NCBI RefSeq assembly: GCF_004791695.1
Contig: NZ_SRSO01000010.1
Span: 78,893-142,892, forward strand
DNA length: 64,000 nt
From: Flavivirga rizhaonensis
Lineage (GTDB): Bacteria; Bacteroidota; Bacteroidia; Flavobacteriales; Flavobacteriaceae
Direction: 5' to 3'
Shown: positions 59,975-64,000 of the stretch, one piece after another
How the letters are laid out: each line of letters opens with the position of its first letter
Numbering within the stretch: the stretch's first letter is position 1
Notes under the pieces: model-generated
The model's database searches: none
Seen by the model: the letters and a program-made list of their open reading frames with translations, nothing else
Told to the model about the DNA's origin: nothing
Program-made: the position numbers and the translations under genes

Positions 59975-62900
59975 ATGAAGTTTATTGCATCAATTCTTAT
60001 ATTTTTAATTGGTTTTTGTGGATTTACTCAAGAGCCTGTTTCAAACTATAAAACGATAAAAGTTGCTGTAAAAAATTCTATTCGTATTGATAGTGTAAGT
60101 ATAAATTCTAGCTCATTTTCAATAAGAAAAAAAGATAATACAATTATTGACTCAACTTTCTATTCAGTCGATTTTGCCAAAGCTCTTCTCACTTTTAAAA
60201 AGCCTATTGAAACCGATTCAATCATTATCAACTATTTAAGGTTTCCTGATTTTTTAACTAAGACCTATCAGCAACTAGATGAAGGTATTATTGTTGAAAA
60301 CAATGAAAATCTCAAAAAATTATATAAACTGTCAAAACCAAACGATTCGAAGAATTTCACTCCTTTTGATGGTTTAACCACTTCTGGAAGTATTTCAAGA
60401 GGCGTTACTATTGGAAATAACCAAAATTCGGTTTTAAATAGCGAATTAGACCTTCAAATAACAGGGAAACTTAATGATAAGGTTTCTCTTAGAGCATCTA
60501 TACAGGATGCTAATATTCCGTTACAAGAAAGTGGTTATTCACAGCGCTTAGATGAATTCGACCAAGTTTTTATTGAATTGTTTAGCGACCGTTGGAATGT
60601 TAGGGCTGGTGATATAGATTTGTTGAATACAGATTCTTATTTTGCAAGTTTTTCCAAACGTGTTCAAGGTTTATCTGTTAAGGCTAGATTAGGTGATGAA
60701 GATTCTCAAACCAATTTATTTGCTTCTGGAGCTATTGTACGTGGGCAATTTACAAGAAGCCAGTTTACAGCACAGGAAGGTAATCAAGGCCCTTACAAAT
60801 TACAAGGACAAAATGGTGAATTATTTGTGTTAATTGTATCGGGTAGTGAAACGGTTTATGTAAATGGTATTGCCGTAAAACGTGGTGAAGACCAAGATTA
60901 TATTATAGATTATAATGCAGGTGAAATTATATTCAACGCTACGTACCCCATTACTTCTGAAATGAGAATTACTGTCGATTATCAATTTAGCGAACGTAAT
61001 TATTCACGCTTTGTAGCGTATGGGGGTGGACGATTTGAAAGTGACAAACTAAAAATTGGTGTTTCGGTATATTCTGAAAACGATGCAAAAAACCAATCGC
61101 TTCAACAAAACTTATCCGAAGAACAGGTTCAGGTATTATCTAATGCTGGAGATGATAGAAGTTTGATGGTAGCGCCCTCTGAAATTCAAGAAACTTTAAA
61201 CGAAAATAGAATTTTATACAAGAAAGAGCTCATTGGTGGTGTAGAAGCTTTTGTTTTTTCGAATAGTCCTGATGATGAATTATATCGTGTTACTTTTACA
61301 TTAGTTGGTGACAACCAGGGTGACTATATTTTAAGCAATACAACGGCTATTAATAATATTTATGAGTTTGTGGGAGTTTCTCAAGGGAATTATGCGCCCA
61401 TTGTTCAATTAGTTGCTCCTACTAAGCTTCAAATTGCTGTGATAAATGGACATTATAAACCATCAGAAAAAACCAATATTATTTTTGAAGCTTCCGGTAG
61501 TAAAAATGATTTAAACTTATTTTCAGGTTTAAATGATGATGATAACGATGGTTTTGCTGGTAAATTAAATATTGAACAGAAACTCATTAAAAATGATAGC
61601 CTTTGGAGTTTAAGTGCTTTTGCTAATACCGATTATATTCAAGAGGATTTTAAAACGATAGAACGTTTATACAATGCCGAATTTAATCGTGATTGGAATT
61701 TAGAATTACCCTCTGGAAATCAAACCGTAATAAACTTAGGCGATCAAGTTTTGTTAAACTCTGGTTTTCGGGTTTTTCATCCCAATAAAGGGGCTATAAA
61801 CTATCAATTTGAGCATTTAGGTTACTCTGAAAACTTTAATGGGAATAGGCATGTTGCCAATCTAAATTTGCGTCTAAATAAGTTTAGCATCTCATCTTAT
61901 TCTAGTTTTTTAAATGCCAATTCTAATAGTAATACCTCAGCATTTTTAAGATCTTATAATCGTATTACTTATGGCATGCAAAAAAGCTGGTTAGGAAGTA
62001 TATTAGTTATTGAAGATAATGAACAAAAAGATATTTCAACTGAGGTATTAACACCTTTAAGTCAGAAATTTAAATCCTACGAAGTATTTGTTGGAGTTGG
62101 TGATAGCACCAAAGTTTTTGCCGAAATAGGGTATAAAAACCGAGTAAATGATAGTATAAGAAATAACAAATTACAAAAAGTAAATACCTCCAATACATTC
62201 TATTTAGATTCGCGGTTAGTCAAAAATGAAAATACGAACCTATCTTTATATGCTAATTATAGAACTTTAAAAAATGAAGATAGTGAGGTTGAAGATGAAC
62301 GCTCTATAAATTCCAGATTACAATTTAATCAAAAGCTTTTTAAACAAATGGTGCAATGGAATACCATTTTTGAAACTAATTCTGGAACATTGCCCCAACA
62401 AGATTTTACTTATGTTGAAGTTGAAGCAGGTCAAGGTACATATACCTGGATTGATTATAATGAAAATAGCATTCAGGAACTTGAAGAATTCGAAATTGCC
62501 CAATTTCAAGATCAAGGGAAATACATAAGAGTCCTTTTACCTAATCGAGTTTTTATAAAAACACATCAAAACAGGCTAAGTCAAACACTCACAATTAACC
62601 CTTCTCAATGGGCTGTCAGCAAAAGTAAATCAAAAAAATTCTGGTCTCATTTTTATAATCAAATCAGTTATTTAATTGATAGAAAGATAAGACGAGAGGG
62701 TAATAGCTTTAATCTCAACCCTTTTGAAAATGACGAAGCAGGTCAGTTAGGGTTACAATTAAATTTTAGAAATGTTTTATTTTTTAATAGAGGTAAACAA
62801 CATTACACAACGTCTTATACTTATCTTGATAATACAACCCGAAATATTCTATCTGTTGGGTTCATTGAAAACGGGTTAAAAAGTCATCAACTCAATTTCA

Positions 62901-63397
62901 ATCATAAAATTGCCGAAAGTTGGCTAATAAATATACTTTCATCTTTTAACACGAATGAAAGTATTAGCGAAAACTTTGCAAGTAAAAATTATAATTTTGA
63001 AGAGCAGCTCTTTAATCCAAAATTGTCTTATTTATTTAATGACAATTCCAGTTTTGATATATTTTATCAGTATGCAAGCAAAGATAATACGATAGGCAAC
63101 CTAGAGTCTTTAGAGCAACAAAAATATGGTGCGTCTTTTACTTTAGCCAACAGTCAAAAAAGTGCTATAAATGGTGAGTTTAATTATTTTTCAAATATCT
63201 TTAATGGTAATCCCAACACACCTGTTGCTTATCAAATGTTAGAAGGGTTACAGCCTGGTAAAAACTTTACATGGACTCTACTGGCTCAAAAAAAACTAAC
63301 TGCTTTTCTCGACCTTAATTTAAGTTATTTTGGAAGAAAAACAGAAACCAGCAAAACCATACATACAGGTTCTATTCAATTAAAAGCTTATTTTTAG
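59975..63397 (+). CDS. Large putative outer-membrane protein with SprA-like repeat motif
   Basis: 1140 residues from MKFIASILIFLIGFCGFTQ; the open frame extends 18 nt further upstream. Signal peptide, then a beta-rich N-terminal part. From about 150 onward many outer-membrane-type strands follow (VSLRASIQDANIPLQESG; WNVRAGDIDLLN). YKLQGQNGELFVLIVSGSET, then VYVNGIAVKRGEDQDYIIDY, about residues 270-310, resembles repeats found in the type IX translocon protein SprA and related proteins. The protein ends in a barrel-like tail (IQLKAYF). A role in cell-surface assembly is possible; no family name is certain. Confidence 0.8.
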   Translation: MKFIASILIFLIGFCGFTQEPVSNYKTIKVAVKNSIRIDSVSINSSSFSIRKKDNTIIDSTFYSVDFAKALLTFKKPIETDSIIINYLRFPDFLTKTYQQLDEGIIVENNENLKKLYKLSKPNDSKNFTPFDGLTTSGSISRGVTIGNNQNSVLNSELDLQITGKLNDKVSLRASIQDANIPLQESGYSQRLDEFDQVFIELFSDRWNVRAGDIDLLNTDSYFASFSKRVQGLSVKARLGDEDSQTNLFASGAIVRGQFTRSQFTAQEGNQGPYKLQGQNGELFVLIVSGSETVYVNGIAVKRGEDQDYIIDYNAGEIIFNATYPITSEMRITVDYQFSERNYSRFVAYGGGRFESDKLKIGVSVYSENDAKNQSLQQNLSEEQVQVLSNAGDDRSLMVAPSEIQETLNENRILYKKELIGGVEAFVFSNSPDDELYRVTFTLVGDNQGDYILSNTTAINNIYEFVGVSQGNYAPIVQLVAPTKLQIAVINGHYKPSEKTNIIFEASGSKNDLNLFSGLNDDDNDGFAGKLNIEQKLIKNDSLWSLSAFANTDYIQEDFKTIERLYNAEFNRDWNLELPSGNQTVINLGDQVLLNSGFRVFHPNKGAINYQFEHLGYSENFNGNRHVANLNLRLNKFSISSYSSFLNANSNSNTSAFLRSYNRITYGMQKSWLGSILVIEDNEQKDISTEVLTPLSQKFKSYEVFVGVGDSTKVFAEIGYKNRVNDSIRNNKLQKVNTSNTFYLDSRLVKNENTNLSLYANYRTLKNEDSEVEDERSINSRLQFNQKLFKQMVQWNTIFETNSGTLPQQDFTYVEVEAGQGTYTWIDYNENSIQELEEFEIAQFQDQGKYIRVLLPNRVFIKTHQNRLSQTLTINPSQWAVSKSKSKKFWSHFYNQISYLIDRKIRREGNSFNLNPFENDEAGQLGLQLNFRNVLFFNRGKQHYTTSYTYLDNTTRNILSVGFIENGLKSHQLNFNHKIAESWLINILSSFNTNESISENFASKNYNFEEQLFNPKLSYLFNDNSSFDIFYQYASKDNTIGNLESLEQQKYGASFTLANSQKSAINGEFNYFSNIFNGNPNTPVAYQMLEGLQPGKNFTWTLLAQKKLTAFLDLNLSYFGRKTETSKTIHTGSIQLKAYF

Positions 63398-63666
63398 AAT
63401 TACCACTTGGGCTTCTCTTAAAAAAGACACGAATTACACAAATTTATACTAATCTATCACACTATGGTTACATAATATTGGATATGGACTAAACATGAAC
63501 ACGAATCCTAGACCTATATAAATTTGGGATCAGTCTATAGACAGATTAATTAACATGAGCTCGACACAAATTTCAATAGACAAATAGTATTATATTAACG
63601 TCAGTTTCTATGTTAAAAACCAAATAAAAAGGCATTATTATGTTATTTTATTGCAATAAAAGCCTA
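63398..63666. other. Gene-free stretch after the large outer-membrane protein
   Basis: AT-rich. 63426-63460 (GACACGAATTACACAAATTT) resembles the repeat near 7857. No coding frame or RNA gene is seen. Confidence 0.45.
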
Positions 63667-63696
63667 CGGAACAAATCTGAGTTCCGATTTTTTTTT
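63667..63696 (+). terminator. Intrinsic terminator
   Basis: CGGAAC / GTTCCG, 6-bp stem, 8-nt loop, followed by A and nine T. It is 270 nt after the outer-membrane protein gene and may mark the edge of the insertion element to its right. Confidence 0.75.
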
Positions 63697-63873
63697 GCCC
63701 TATTTCTTTAATAACCTACATCCCAGACTTCTATCAACAGACTAATCTTTAGCTGTTAGCTGCAATTTTGTATTATGGATAAGTAGGAAGGGGGCTGTAA
63801 ACTCGATTAAAACAGACGTTTCAAAGATTGAATGCTGCAACTCACGTGAACAGATCTCCCATCCATTAAAGGC
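63697..63873 (-). mobile_element. Non-coding end of an IS110-type element
   Basis: About 175 nt between the terminator and the transposase stop codon, without genes. It is richer in G+C than the flank and holds a conserved-looking stretch on the minus strand (GGATGGGAGATCTGTTCACG). In IS110/IS1111 elements such ends can carry the bridge RNA. The precise element boundary is not visible. Confidence 0.45.
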
Positions 63874-64000
63874 TTATAAGTTACAAGAATATTTTTGTTG
63901 GTGCTTCCATACGAATCTCACCCTGTTCATTAACTTTTTGGCAATTCTAATAATTGCCCTGTTCCCTTTCATTGTTTTGCATAAATTGATGTAATTTAGG
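63874..64000 (-). CDS. IS110-family transposase, C-terminal fragment at the window edge
   Basis: The last 41 codons of a minus-strand gene entering from the right: LNYINLCKTMKGNRAIIRIA then KKLMNRVRFVWKHQQKYSCN and L, stop at 63874. The pattern KGN.RAIIRIAKKL.NR...VWK....Y is the usual C-terminus of IS110-type (DEDD plus Ser) recombinases, after the Transposase_20 domain. Only this tail is visible, so completeness cannot be judged. Confidence 0.7.
   Translation of the reverse strand, partial: LNYINLCKTMKGNRAIIRIAKKLMNRVRFVWKHQQKYSCNL

Overview
The window is about 34-36% GC and shows the hallmarks of a member of Bacteroidota, very probably family Flavobacteriaceae. It carries gliding-motility genes (gldD, gldE), several TonB-dependent receptors with carboxypeptidase-like N-terminal domains, Bacteroidota-type promoters (TTTG, about 19 bp, TAnnTTTG) and typical small families (DUF3098, DUF3127, DUF4199, DUF4301). 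It is chromosomal, mostly housekeeping, with a few accessory inserts. No rRNA, tRNA or CRISPR array was seen.

Layout. 1-6175 (minus strand): a truncated membrane Zn-peptidase, alanine dehydrogenase, SemiSWEET, a DUF302 protein and an unusually long leucyl-tRNA synthetase. leuS is interrupted in frame by a DUF559 nuclease cassette and by further GC-rich palindromes. 6506-7798: ftsX and a DUF3098 gene. 8034-17552: a carbohydrate-type locus (glycerate kinase, sodium/solute symporter, two acetyltransferases, a GH63/MGH1-like hydrolase, a TonB receptor and a LacI regulator with tandem operators). This set fits uptake and hydrolysis of glucosyl- or mannosylglycerate. It lies between ftsX/DUF3098 and uppP/truB, which are commonly adjacent in this family. 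17604-27201: uppP, truB, envelope proteins, tag, aat, an SSB-tailed DUF3127 protein, a histidine kinase, HIT, greA and a frameshifted lipoprotein gene. 27312-34659: a thiamine-centred cluster with a TPP-riboswitch-controlled TonB receptor, arfB, DUF4301, a NadR-like kinase, PnuC/PnuT and a thiamine-binding protein, followed by a GGGP-synthase-like protein and a phosphopantetheinyl transferase.

34795-44998: ahcY, an orphan vsr, a LytS/LytTR pair divergent from a TonB receptor, rplU-rpmA (L21 with a long tail) and a DMT exporter. 45092-48714: an HMA lipoprotein, then an HxlR/SnoaL/NmrA module flanked by gene remnants. 48715-54752: gldD-gldE-ssb-mutY against HU, a 30-residue AURKAIP1/COX24-like protein and RNase G/E with a heavily structured leader. 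54837-64000: an astacin lipoprotein, an aldo/keto reductase, an OmpA lipoprotein, exonuclease III, a 1140-residue outer-membrane protein and the C-terminus of an IS110-type transposase running off the right edge.

The most notable signals are the nuclease cassette bounded by inverted palindromes inside leuS and its in-frame palindrome relatives; the putative glycosylglycerate locus; the riboswitch-linked thiamine salvage cluster; a DUF3127 protein ending like SSB; and structured leaders before greA and rng.
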